Below, one piece after another: positions 24,146 through 31,869 of a DNA stretch of 38,022 bases. The stretch lies in NCBI GenBank assembly GCA_022736495.1, contig DZCR01000008.1, positions 1-38,022 of the forward strand, in the 5' to 3' direction. A model generated the notes under the pieces. It saw only the letters and a list, made by a program, of their open reading frames with translations, was not told where the DNA came from and searched no databases. Every line of letters starts with the position of its first letter. Position 1 is the first letter of the stretch. Origin of the DNA: Desulfobacca acetoxidans (GTDB lineage Bacteria > Desulfobacterota > Desulfobaccia > Desulfobaccales > 0-14-0-80-60-11). The position numbers were made by a program, and so were the translations under genes.

Positions 24146-24589
24146 TCAAAACAACGTAATCGCCTCGGTGGGACAATACTCCGCACATTTGCTGCACTTC
24201 TCCGCCGCCTGGACCAGCCGGGTGCAGAGTTCCTGGTGCACCACCACCGCACTGCCGTTGATCATGCGAAAGACCACCTTATCCTGGGGCCGGGGACCCT
24301 TGCCCAGGCGGGCCGCGTCGCAGTTCCCCAAATGGAACTCACACATGGTCACACAGATGCCGCAGCCATTGCATTTTTCCGGGTCGATGCGCATCCCCGG
24401 GGCCACGGCCTCTAAAAGTTCATGCAGGGCCTCGATGAAGCCGGCATAATCGGGCTCGTGGAGGACCGGACAGTCCTCCGGGGCCGACTCCCGATTCACC
24501 AGCAACCCGGCGAACTCGGCACAGCTTAACCCGCACTGCCGGCAATCGCTGCCAGGCAAAAATTCCAGGATCTCTTCAATCGTGGCCAT
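24146..24589 (-). CDS. Small ferredoxin with N-terminal Fes-type four-cysteine region
   Basis: A 147-aa protein. The N-terminus IEEILEFLPGSDCRQCGLSCAEFAGLL, with a further Cys in DCPVL, resembles the four-Cys Fes domain of corrinoid Fe-S and CODH-associated proteins. A ferredoxin part follows: CNGCGICVTMCEF and a variant second site (C-x9-CSKCAEYCPTEAI). It probably carries two or three [4Fe-4S] clusters. Placed between the FwdA-like gene and hdrC, it is a likely electron carrier of the same complex, comparable in position to FwdG. The stop codon lies in the palindrome TTTTGACGTCAAAA (24138-24151). Confidence 0.7.
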   Translation of the reverse strand: MATIEEILEFLPGSDCRQCGLSCAEFAGLLVNRESAPEDCPVLHEPDYAGFIEALHELLEAVAPGMRIDPEKCNGCGICVTMCEFHLGNCDAARLGKGPRPQDKVVFRMINGSAVVVHQELCTRLVQAAEKCSKCAEYCPTEAITLF

Positions 24590-24634
24590 AGCTTGCGCTT
24601 TTATTAACCGAAAACTGAAAACGGAAAACCGTCT

Positions 24635-26008
24635 TTAAACCCCCACCCAGGGTCCGCCCAGCCCCTCGGCGACCCAGAGATTTTCCCAGCGGCAACTCTG
24701 AAACTGGCTGATTTCCCTCAGAATTGTCGTGGCCTCAGCGTCGGTTTGGCGGTAATAGGTGGCCCTGGCCACGTCCGGCTTCACCAGGCTGAAGTTGTCC
24801 ACCACCACTTCCCCCGCCTTGAGCAAAGTGCGACAGCAGCCCAGGTATTGCTGCCACTGGCCGGAGGGGGCATACGTCGGCACGTCATAGATAGCCACGT
24901 CGGCCCGGGCGCCGATGCTGAGCCGGCCGCGATCCTCCAGACCCAGCAGCCGGGCGGGCAGGGTGCGGGTGGCCCAGATCCACTCGGACAGCGCGTAGCG
25001 CCGGGCCCCCAAGTCATCATTCCAGTCCCGCCGGCGGGCCGCGTGGTCCCAGAGCCAGGAGAACAGCCGGGGGTATTCGGCCACCGGCGCCTGCAGCGCA
25101 TTTGCCCCGGAAAAAGCCACCGAGGAGCCCTGGCAGCACAAGACCAGGGCCAGGGCCCTCCGGCCGGCCGCCTCATTCACCGGCGGATTGAGGTCCAGGG
25201 GGTTAAACCAGCCCAGGTCTATCCGGACCGGCGGCGGAGCTGGCCCCGTCACACGGCTGGGGAGCATGAGTCCGAGATCCCCCGTGGCGCCTGCCTCCAA
25301 CTGGGCCAGAGCGGCCTCCACCAATTTATCATCCGTCAAGGCCGGGCCCAGGGCGGCCAGATGAAAGGCCTGGGGGTCCGGCAGACCGATCCGCAGCACC
25401 TCGGGGGAGGTTTCCAGGGCCAGGGGCAGCCAGGTTAGGCGGGCCAGGTCAGCCAGAATCGCCAGGGTCTTTTCCGTCTCGATGGCGCGGTGGGCATAAA
25501 AATCCTGCCGATACCGGACAAAAGGCTCCACCACCCGGAAATTAAGGGAACGGGTCGCCCCCAGCAAAAACTGGAGGGTTTCCCCCACTTCCGTCAAACG
25601 CTCCGGGGAGCCCAGGTACAAATCCAACTCCCGTAGGTTGAGGACCAAAGAGGCGGAGGTGTCCACCACCGGCAAAGCCGCTAACTGGCGCTGGACGTAG
25701 CCCGCGGTCCAGGCCGTCAAAAACGGTTCGTGGACGTGAGTATATCCCAGAAGGGCATAGCTCTCCCCCACCTTCGCCAGGGACGGCGCTCCGTTGCGCA
25801 AGCGCAAGAAGTCCAGGCCATAGGTAGCCACCTGACCCCGGAGTTCAATGCCCGCGGGCGTCACCACCTGACCCCGGGCCTCGATCACCCGGTCCACTTC
25901 GAGAAGCGGCGGCGCCAGGCGTCCGGCCTCGATGAACAGGTCGCCCACCTCTCCATCCCAGTCACAGGCTGGATCATAGAGGCGTCCCCCGGCAATTTTA
26001 AGGCGCAT
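24635..26008 (-). CDS. FwdA/FmdA-like amidohydrolase-fold protein lacking metal ligands
   Basis: About 457 aa. Against formylmethanofuran dehydrogenase subunit A (about 570 aa, from memory) it keeps the fold landmarks YALLGYTHVHEP (84-95), FLLGATRSLNFRVVEP (148-162), YPRLFSWLWD and YALSEWIWATRTLPARLLGLEDRGRLSIGARADVAIYD. The HxH metal motif after the MPGG-like turn is RGQ (57-59), the IKIVNP lysine is Arg158, and the later His and Asp ligand positions are also replaced. It is about 110 residues shorter. A structural, non-hydrolytic role is inferred. ATG 26008 is preferred over TTG 26026. The gap before it (26009-26124) holds G/C-rich repeat remnants. Confidence 0.75.
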   Translation of the reverse strand: MRLKIAGGRLYDPACDWDGEVGDLFIEAGRLAPPLLEVDRVIEARGQVVTPAGIELRGQVATYGLDFLRLRNGAPSLAKVGESYALLGYTHVHEPFLTAWTAGYVQRQLAALPVVDTSASLVLNLRELDLYLGSPERLTEVGETLQFLLGATRSLNFRVVEPFVRYRQDFYAHRAIETEKTLAILADLARLTWLPLALETSPEVLRIGLPDPQAFHLAALGPALTDDKLVEAALAQLEAGATGDLGLMLPSRVTGPAPPPVRIDLGWFNPLDLNPPVNEAAGRRALALVLCCQGSSVAFSGANALQAPVAEYPRLFSWLWDHAARRRDWNDDLGARRYALSEWIWATRTLPARLLGLEDRGRLSIGARADVAIYDVPTYAPSGQWQQYLGCCRTLLKAGEVVVDNFSLVKPDVARATYYRQTDAEATTILREISQFQSCRWENLWVAEGLGGPWVGV

Positions 26009-26124
26009 GGCTACATTCCAAACCAAAAGTCCGGCATAATGAATTCATAAGATCGTTATAGGGCGGCCCCTGGCCGCCATTCCAGGCACCCGAAACGGCA
26101 AAAAGACTCTCCTACCGGGGGTCA

Positions 26125-27402
26125 TTACGCTCCGATCAACCGCTGCAGGTCCGTAACCACCTGGTGGTCCGCAGGCAACTTCGACGACGCCACCGGCTTG
26201 AGGACCAAGGGCAACCCGTCCATCCGATAGGCCACCTCAGCGGTCTCAATGCCCGTCAGCGCCGACGGTAAAATGACCGCCGCCTGGCCGGTGGTCCGGT
26301 TGGCAAAGGGGCTTACGGCCACAATGGGCACCTGGCGCCGCTGCAAATCCTCCACCTGTTCCGCCGGCAAAAACCACAATAAATCCGCACCGATGACCAG
26401 CACCGCGTCCACCTCCCGGAACTCCACCGGGGTCAAGTGGGTCGCCACTGCCATCGGCCCAAAATCGGGCGCCCCGGCCTGCCCCACCTCATTGAGCAGC
26501 AGGTGGTAGAGCCCGCTGGAATTGAAGTCGCCGGACAGGGGGAACAGGAAAAACCTTTTCTCTTGATTGAGGAAGGCCACCAGGCGGGCCAGCCCCTCGA
26601 AGAGTTCCCAGGCCGGGCCGTAACTGACTCCCCGGCCGCAAAAGATGACGCCGCAGGTGGCCTTGGCAAGAAACTGAGCCAGCCGCCTGGTTCCGCGGAT
26701 CGGGGGACTGAGGATCGGCTCCCCGGTCAGGGTCGCGGCAATGCCCTGGAGCAGGTCCAGTTCCTGGCCTGGTTGAATCTTGATGAACAGGGGGCAGAAC
26801 CTGGTCAACTCGGTCTTATAAATATCCACCGCCGCCACCTGCCGGTCTTCCACGCCCCGTTCGGTAAAGCGGCCCCGGGCAAAAACGGCATGGCGCACCA
26901 CGTGCCGGGGAGCGGAGTGGATGGGATTGGCGCCCCAAAACAGCACTGCGTCGGCCTCATCCCGGATGACTTCCAGGGGGGCCCAGGTGACGCCATGCCG
27001 CTGAATGCTCTGGTAATAGGGGGCCTTGAAGGCTAAATCCGCCGGTTCCAACCGGGCCCGCAGGCTCCGGGCCAGTTTGAGCGCGGCCTCCTGAGCCCAG
27101 GAGCCGGAGTTGGTCAGCCCATAGATCAGCGGTCGCTTGGCCCGGCTGAGCAACCGGGCCGCCTCGGCCAAGGCGGCTTCGTAGGACACCGTTTGCCGAC
27201 GCCCCTGATGACGGACCTGGGGATCTTGAAGCCGGTGACGGTCTTTTTTCGGATGGAATTTCTTGGCGTGGAAGAAGCGGCTCACGCCCCAGAGGCAGAC
27301 GTTGCCGACCTCAACGATCCGGTCCCCTTCCAGGGTGACATCCAGGTCATCGCAGAGACAGCCACAGCCGGGGCAGATGATGGATTCGTGCCTGACTTCC
27401 AC
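26125..27402 (-). CDS. FwdB/FmdB-like molybdopterin-fold protein lacking the metal-ligand cysteine
   Basis: A 425-aa protein of the formylmethanofuran dehydrogenase subunit B family. The N-terminal [4Fe-4S] motif is kept (C10, C13, C17, C36; CPGCGCLCDDLDV). LFWGANPIHSAPRHVVRH (155-171) and the C-terminal ALTGIETAEVAYRMDGLPLVLKP are family signatures. The position of the W/Mo-ligating Cys or Sec (VCHG in archaeal proteins, by memory) falls at about residues 124-128 (AFKAP), with no Cys. It starts at GTG 27402 with TTAGGTG nine bases upstream, and is the first gene of the Hdr/Fwd-like run. No convincing promoter is seen in 27403-27480. Confidence 0.78.
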   Translation of the reverse strand: MEVRHESIICPGCGCLCDDLDVTLEGDRIVEVGNVCLWGVSRFFHAKKFHPKKDRHRLQDPQVRHQGRRQTVSYEAALAEAARLLSRAKRPLIYGLTNSGSWAQEAALKLARSLRARLEPADLAFKAPYYQSIQRHGVTWAPLEVIRDEADAVLFWGANPIHSAPRHVVRHAVFARGRFTERGVEDRQVAAVDIYKTELTRFCPLFIKIQPGQELDLLQGIAATLTGEPILSPPIRGTRRLAQFLAKATCGVIFCGRGVSYGPAWELFEGLARLVAFLNQEKRFFLFPLSGDFNSSGLYHLLLNEVGQAGAPDFGPMAVATHLTPVEFREVDAVLVIGADLLWFLPAEQVEDLQRRQVPIVAVSPFANRTTGQAAVILPSALTGIETAEVAYRMDGLPLVLKPVASSKLPADHQVVTDLQRLIGA

Positions 27403-27506
27403 GCTTTTTGCACCTAAGTTAATTTACGCGCGTACATCTTACCATTAATCTTCAGGAAAAGCCACACTGTGCCTGATAATTCCACAACGCGGCAGCCTAC
27501 CTGATA

Positions 27507-27515
27507 TGTTATAAT
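27507..27515 (+). promoter_or_regulatory. Extended -10 promoter for the radical SAM gene
   Basis: TGTTATAAT is an extended -10 element (TG-N-TATAAT). No good -35 is found 17 bp upstream, as is usual for extended -10 promoters. The start would be near 27522, about 36 bases before the ATG. The element lies in the divergent gap 27403-27557. Confidence 0.6.
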
Positions 27516-27557
27516 GAAATACAGAAAACTATTTTCCCAGGTAACCGATCCATTTCC

Positions 27558-28433
27558 ATGCGCTACGAAGGCCCCATTTACCGCCCCCCCAGTGAAGCCG
27601 ACAGTCTGCTCGTTCAGGCCACCGTGGGCTGCCCCCACAATCTCTGTACTTTCTGTATGGTATACAAGAACGGGGGCAAATTCAAGGCGAGGCCGGCGAT
27701 CGAGATCAAAGCGGACCTGGACGAGGCTGCGGCAACGTCTGGTACGCGGGTGCGCACCCTGTTTTTCCCGGCGGGCAACACCATCGCCATGGACACGGCC
27801 AGCCTGGCGGAAATTTGCCGATACAGCTACACCCGTTTTCCGCACCTTCAAAGGATCACGGTTTACGGTTCGTCCCACTATATACACCGCAAGGGGGCCG
27901 AGCAGCTCAACACCCTGGCCCAGGCCGGCTTAGGGCGGATTCACGTGGGGGTGGAAAGCGGCGATGACGTCATCCTGACCCGGATCAGAAAGGGCGCCAC
28001 CGCGGCGGACCACATCGCAGCCGGACAATTAGCCCGGGCTGCGGGGATTGAAATCAACGCCTATGTCATCTTAGGCATCGGCGGCCAGGAGCGGACCGGG
28101 TCCCATGCCCAACAGACCGCCCAAGTCATCAACGAGATGGAGCCGGACGTAGTGCGCCTCCGGACCTTTGTTCCCAAGGTAAACACGCCCCTGCTGGAAG
28201 ACGTGCAGGCCGGGCGCTTTCAGATGCTCAGCCCCCATCAGGTGCTGGCCGAAACCCTGACCCTGATATCGCAGATCACCATTGCCACGCTGGTGACCAG
28301 CGACCATTACACCAACTATCTGGACGTGGCCGGGCGGCTGCCAGAAGACCGGGGGGCCATGTTGGGGAAACTGCGCCAGGCCTTAAGCTGGGACGAGTCT
28401 GCCTTCCGGCCGTTTTTTATCGGTACCCAATAG
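27558..28433 (+). CDS. Radical SAM protein of unknown substrate
   Basis: A 291-aa protein. The cluster motif is GCPHNLCTFCMVY (about residues 29-41), CX4CX2C spacing instead of the usual CX3CX2C; this spacing is seen in an Elp3/MiaB-like radical SAM group. VGVESGDDVILTRIRKGATAADH and ILGIGGQERTGSH are typical of B12-independent radical SAM folds. The C-terminus ends without an accessory domain. It is divergently transcribed from the Fwd-like genes and followed by hpf on the same strand. A substrate cannot be named. Confidence 0.8.
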   Translation: MRYEGPIYRPPSEADSLLVQATVGCPHNLCTFCMVYKNGGKFKARPAIEIKADLDEAAATSGTRVRTLFFPAGNTIAMDTASLAEICRYSYTRFPHLQRITVYGSSHYIHRKGAEQLNTLAQAGLGRIHVGVESGDDVILTRIRKGATAADHIAAGQLARAAGIEINAYVILGIGGQERTGSHAQQTAQVINEMEPDVVRLRTFVPKVNTPLLEDVQAGRFQMLSPHQVLAETLTLISQITIATLVTSDHYTNYLDVAGRLPEDRGAMLGKLRQALSWDESAFRPFFIGTQ

Positions 28434-28480
28434 CCGCAAACCGTTAACGTCTGCGATCTGCAGCGGGCGGGCTCCCTCCA

Positions 28481-28509
28481 TTGACAGGCAGTCTCGTAAA
28501 CCTTACTAG
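28481..28509 (+). promoter_or_regulatory. Possible promoter of the hibernation factor gene
   Basis: A perfect TTGACA (28481-28486) is followed 17 bp later by a poor -10 (TACTAG, 28504-28509), upstream of the AGGAGGG site and ATG at 28545. The match is one-sided, so this is tentative. Confidence 0.35.
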
Positions 28510-28544
28510 AAAGTTAACCGGTTGAATTGCCCAGGAGGGAAGCC

Positions 28545-29069
28545 ATGCAGGATATTCACATTGAAGGCCGGCAGGTTGAGATTCTGCCTGAGTGGCGGGC
28601 CAAGATTGAGGCAGAATTGGCTCGCCTGCAAAAACACCACCACGATCCTATTCTTCATGCCCGGGTGGAAATTATCGGCACGTCCCATCACCGCCTCGGG
28701 GCCTTCGAGGTCCACGTGGTAGTTAACTTACCCGGCGACACCATTACGCTGGTCCGCCAGGGCGACCAAGTGATGCCCCTGGTGGCGGAGGCCTTCGACG
28801 TTTTGGACCGCCGTTTGCGTGTCCATGCAGAAGTGGTCCAAAAGGAGGTTAAAACCCATGCGGGGGCGGTTGAGCACGGGCGGGTAGTGCGCCTTTTCCC
28901 CGAAGACGACTACGGTTTTATCGAAAGCGATGCTGGCCAGGAGGTTTATTTTCATGCCCATGCGCTCAAGAAAGGCAAGTTCAGCCATCTGGCGCCCGGC
29001 ACGGCGGTAAAATTCGCCCAGGAGGCCGGGAACCAAGGCCCTCAGGCCATCTGGGTTCAGCCGTTGTAA
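28545..29069 (+). CDS. hpf: Ribosome hibernation factor (HPF/RaiA) fused to a cold-shock domain
   Basis: A 174-aa protein. Residues about 1-105 are an HPF/RaiA S30AE-type domain (DIHIEGRQVEILPEWRAKIEAELARL, ARVEIIGTSHH, RLRVHAEVVQ). Residues about 115-174 are an OB-fold cold-shock domain (HGRVVRLFPEDDYGFIES, VYFHAHAL, GTAVKFA). The first binds the ribosomal decoding region to idle ribosomes; the second would bind RNA. ATG 28545 has AGGAGGGA ahead and removes a six-residue TTG extension. It differs from the long HPF form, whose C-terminal domain dimerises ribosomes. Confidence 0.88.
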   Translation: MQDIHIEGRQVEILPEWRAKIEAELARLQKHHHDPILHARVEIIGTSHHRLGAFEVHVVVNLPGDTITLVRQGDQVMPLVAEAFDVLDRRLRVHAEVVQKEVKTHAGAVEHGRVVRLFPEDDYGFIESDAGQEVYFHAHALKKGKFSHLAPGTAVKFAQEAGNQGPQAIWVQPL

Positions 29070-29155
29070 GGAATTTCAGGGAGGGCCAGACGGTCAAGGA
29101 GCGGTAGCCGTTGCCGGTGTTTTATGCGCTTTTAGGGACTGCTGGCCACCGACAA

Positions 29156-30013
29156 CTATTTTTGCGCCACTGCCCAGATCATTTCGTAACTTACCGGGAT
29201 GGCGCCGTTTTTGGCGTAACCGGCCTGATACGCGGCGATCATGGCGTGCAGCAGGCGGGGCGAAAAGGGCGACGGCCGGGGATTGGTAGCCCCGGTGGCC
29301 TGGAGGGCTTTCAGGAAATCTCGCACCGACGGAAATTTCGTGGTGACCATTTTCCGGGCCAGCTGCACCTGGCGAAATCCAGCCTGGGACAAAAGGTCCG
29401 CCCAGGTAGAGCGGCCGCCAAAATCCTGAGCCGGAATCTTGAAAGAGTTTGAAAGGTTAAGACTCTCCGCGGCCTGGCCCAGGGCTCCAGCCAGTTCCTG
29501 AAACGTCTGGGGTCCCAGGGTGGAGAAAGCCAGAATGCCGCCGGGGGCAAGGCTCTGATAATAGTTGGCCAGCGTTGCTGCCGGGCGGGTGAACCATTGG
29601 AAGGTCGCGTTGGCGATGATCAGGTCATATGCGCCGCGCAAGGGAACTTCCCCGTCCGCCACCAGCCAGGCCACCCCGGCCGCCGCTCCCAGGCGCCGCC
29701 GGGCCGTCTCCACCAGGGACGCATCCAGGTCGAGGGCGAGCACATGGGCCTTCTGATTGGCCTGGCGCAGCAGTTGCGTGAGGTAGCCGGTGCCGCAGCC
29801 GATCTCCAAGATGCGCCGGGCCCGCTCCAACCCCTCACGGGTCACCGCCACCAGTCCGTGGGCCATGAGGCGTTGCATGCAGGCGTGCCGGTCATAGGAC
29901 CGCGCCCGCCGGGCAAAGTTGCGTCTGATCCCGTGCTTGACTTCCCTGCCATCCCGCTGGTAGAGGGCCGGCCCCAATTCAGTCTGCATCGTTAGTTCAC
30001 TCGGTTCAAGCAT
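29156..30013 (-). CDS. bioC: Malonyl-ACP O-methyltransferase (BioC)
   Basis: A 285-aa SAM methyltransferase. It has IRRNFARRARSYDRHACMQ at the N-terminus and motif I ILEIGCGTGYLTQLLRQ, then DLIIANATFQWFTRP and LAFSTLGPQTFQEL, a BioC signature. It methylates malonyl-ACP to start pimeloyl-ACP synthesis. The frame overlaps bioH by 22 bp from ATG 30013; ATG 29989, just after the bioH stop, is an alternative. It is the last gene of the biotin operon and converges on hpf across an 86-bp gap. Confidence 0.9.
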   Translation of the reverse strand: MLEPSELTMQTELGPALYQRDGREVKHGIRRNFARRARSYDRHACMQRLMAHGLVAVTREGLERARRILEIGCGTGYLTQLLRQANQKAHVLALDLDASLVETARRRLGAAAGVAWLVADGEVPLRGAYDLIIANATFQWFTRPAATLANYYQSLAPGGILAFSTLGPQTFQELAGALGQAAESLNLSNSFKIPAQDFGGRSTWADLLSQAGFRQVQLARKMVTTKFPSVRDFLKALQATGATNPRPSPFSPRLLHAMIAAYQAGYAKNGAIPVSYEMIWAVAQK

Positions 30014-30696
30014 TCCGCAATCATCCTGTTAAACCTCGGCGCCTGGGTCAAAAAGGGCAGATGCCCGGCGCCGGGCACTTCACATAATCTGGCCTCGGGA
30101 AGCTGGTCCCGCAGGACGCGCCCCTGGGCCGGGGGCACGATGCGGTCCTCCTGCCCCTGGATGATGACTGCTCCACGGGGCAAACCGGCGAGTAAGGGCC
30201 GGAGGTCACAGTTCAACAAATAATCGAGGCCTGCCGTCAGGACCCCGCAAGCCGGTAGGGAACCGAACGCCGCCAGCGCCTGGGAATGGTAAGCGGCCTC
30301 TCCCGGGGCCAGGCATTGTTCGGCAAACTCAGTCAACACCCGCCGGGGGTTGTCCTTGACGCCCCGGCGCATGGCCCGCACCACCGCAGGGGGCTGTCCC
30401 CAGGGATAATCCGGCCGCCGGGTAAAGACGGGGGCCACCCCCACCAGGACCAGCTCTGCGGGGGGCGCGCCCTGATGCCCACTGAGCGCCTCCACCAGCA
30501 GCATGCCTCCTAAAGACCAGCCCACCAGCACGCATTCGTTAAGGGGCAATTCTCTCAAGTATCCGGCTAGCCAATCTGCTTCCCAGGCCGGAATAGTGGG
30601 CGTCAAGACTGCCGCCCGGTCTTGGAACTCCACCGCCTGTGGTTGCCAAACGTCCCCGGCCGCCCCCCAGCCGTGAAGCAGGACCAGCGTGGTCAT
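29992..30696 (-). CDS. bioH: Pimeloyl-ACP methyl ester carboxylesterase (BioH-like alpha/beta hydrolase)
   Basis: A 234-aa alpha/beta hydrolase. It has HGWGAAGDVW near the N-terminus, nucleophile Ser in VGWSLGGMLL (about residue 61), and Asp in IIQGQEDRIVPP and His in VPGAGHLPFL for the triad. It removes the methyl group after pimeloyl-ACP is built, so biotin can be made. It lies between bioF (4-bp ATGA overlap) and bioC, which assigns the role better than sequence alone. BioG or BioV could do the same job, but the GWSLGG motif favours BioH. Confidence 0.85.
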   Translation of the reverse strand: MTTLVLLHGWGAAGDVWQPQAVEFQDRAAVLTPTIPAWEADWLAGYLRELPLNECVLVGWSLGGMLLVEALSGHQGAPPAELVLVGVAPVFTRRPDYPWGQPPAVVRAMRRGVKDNPRRVLTEFAEQCLAPGEAAYHSQALAAFGSLPACGVLTAGLDYLLNCDLRPLLAGLPRGAVIIQGQEDRIVPPAQGRVLRDQLPEARLCEVPGAGHLPFLTQAPRFNRMIAECLNRVN

Positions 30697-31865
30697 GACC
30701 CCAATCCGAAGGCCCGCGCCGTGGCCACGATGGTTTCCCGGGCCTGCCGCAAATCTTCCCGTGAGTGACCTGCGGACAGGGAGAAGCGCACCCGAGCCCG
30801 GCCCGGCGGCACTGTGGGAGGCCGCAGGGCCACGGCCATAAGACCCTGGTCCTTAAGGGCCGCCGCAAAGTCCAGGGTGCGACCGTTTTCTCCAACCAGC
30901 ACCGGGATGATCTGGGTTTCACTCCCCAGCAGGTTCAGGCCTGCCGCCTGCAAATCCTGGCGAAAAGCCTCGGATTCCCGCTGCAAAAAGCGCCGGCGCT
31001 CCGGCTCTTGCTCCACGATCTGCAGGGCCTGATCAATGGCCCCCAACACCATGGGCGCCAGGGCGGTGGAGTAGATGAACGACCGGGCCCGGTTGTGGAG
31101 GTAGTCCACCAGGCGGCGGTCACCGGCCACGTAGCCGCCTTGGGAGCCCAGGGCCTTGGAAAACGTGCCCATATGAATATCCACTTCCCGGGTGAGGCCC
31201 AGGGCCTCGGCCAGCCCCGCACCCTTCGCCCCCAGAACGCCGGTGGCGTGGGCTTCGTCAATCATCAGCCAGGCCCCGTACCGCGCCTTGAGGGCCACCA
31301 GGCCGGCCAACGGCGCGACGTCGCCGTCCACAGAGAAGACCGAGTCGGTGACGATCAGGCGCCGCCGGGCCAGGCCAGCCTGTTGGAGCAACTGTTCCAG
31401 GCGGTTCAGGTCCCGATGGGGAAACCGTTGCAGGGTAGCCCCGGACAGCTTGATGCCGTCATAAATGCTGGCGTGGTTGAGCCGGTCGCTGAAAATCACA
31501 TCCCCAGGCCCCAGGAGCGCCGAAATGGTTCCCACATTGGCCATGTAGCCGCTGGGGAAAATCACCGCGGCTTCGGCGCCTTTAAAGGCGGCGAGGCGGG
31601 CTTCCACTGCTTCGTGCAAAGCCAGGTGCCCCACCACCAGGCGGGAGGCCCCGGCCCCGGCGCCCCACTGCGCCGCGGCCGCCTGGGCTGCGTTGATGAG
31701 CCGGGGATCCTGGGCCAGGCCTAAATAATCATTGGACGATAAATTGAGGAGAATTTGCCCGGCCACCCGCACTTTGCCCCCGGGCAGCACCTCATCCACC
31801 ACCTGCAAGCGCCGCCTGAGGGAACGGGTCTCCAAAGCGTCCAATTCCTGGGTTAATGCGTCCAT
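30693..31865 (-). CDS. bioF: 8-Amino-7-oxononanoate synthase (BioF)
   Basis: A 390-aa PLP enzyme of the alpha-oxoamine synthase family. It condenses pimeloyl-ACP (or pimeloyl-CoA) with alanine. LNLSSNDYLGLAQDPRL, DEAHATGVLGAKGAG and the PLP Lys in MGTFSKALGSQGGYVAG (about residue 238) are all present. Length is normal. It lies 4 bp after bioD and overlaps bioH by 4 bp, so the genes are probably translationally coupled. Confidence 0.95.
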   Translation of the reverse strand: MDALTQELDALETRSLRRRLQVVDEVLPGGKVRVAGQILLNLSSNDYLGLAQDPRLINAAQAAAAQWGAGAGASRLVVGHLALHEAVEARLAAFKGAEAAVIFPSGYMANVGTISALLGPGDVIFSDRLNHASIYDGIKLSGATLQRFPHRDLNRLEQLLQQAGLARRRLIVTDSVFSVDGDVAPLAGLVALKARYGAWLMIDEAHATGVLGAKGAGLAEALGLTREVDIHMGTFSKALGSQGGYVAGDRRLVDYLHNRARSFIYSTALAPMVLGAIDQALQIVEQEPERRRFLQRESEAFRQDLQAAGLNLLGSETQIIPVLVGENGRTLDFAAALKDQGLMAVALRPPTVPPGRARVRFSLSAGHSREDLRQARETIVATARAFGLGS

Positions 31866-31869
31866 ACTA

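Noticed and set aside
24635..27402. Functional formylmethanofuran dehydrogenase or methanofuran-linked C1 pathway
   Set aside because: Metal ligands are missing in the A and B subunits, and FwdC, FwdD, Ftr and Mch are not in the window.
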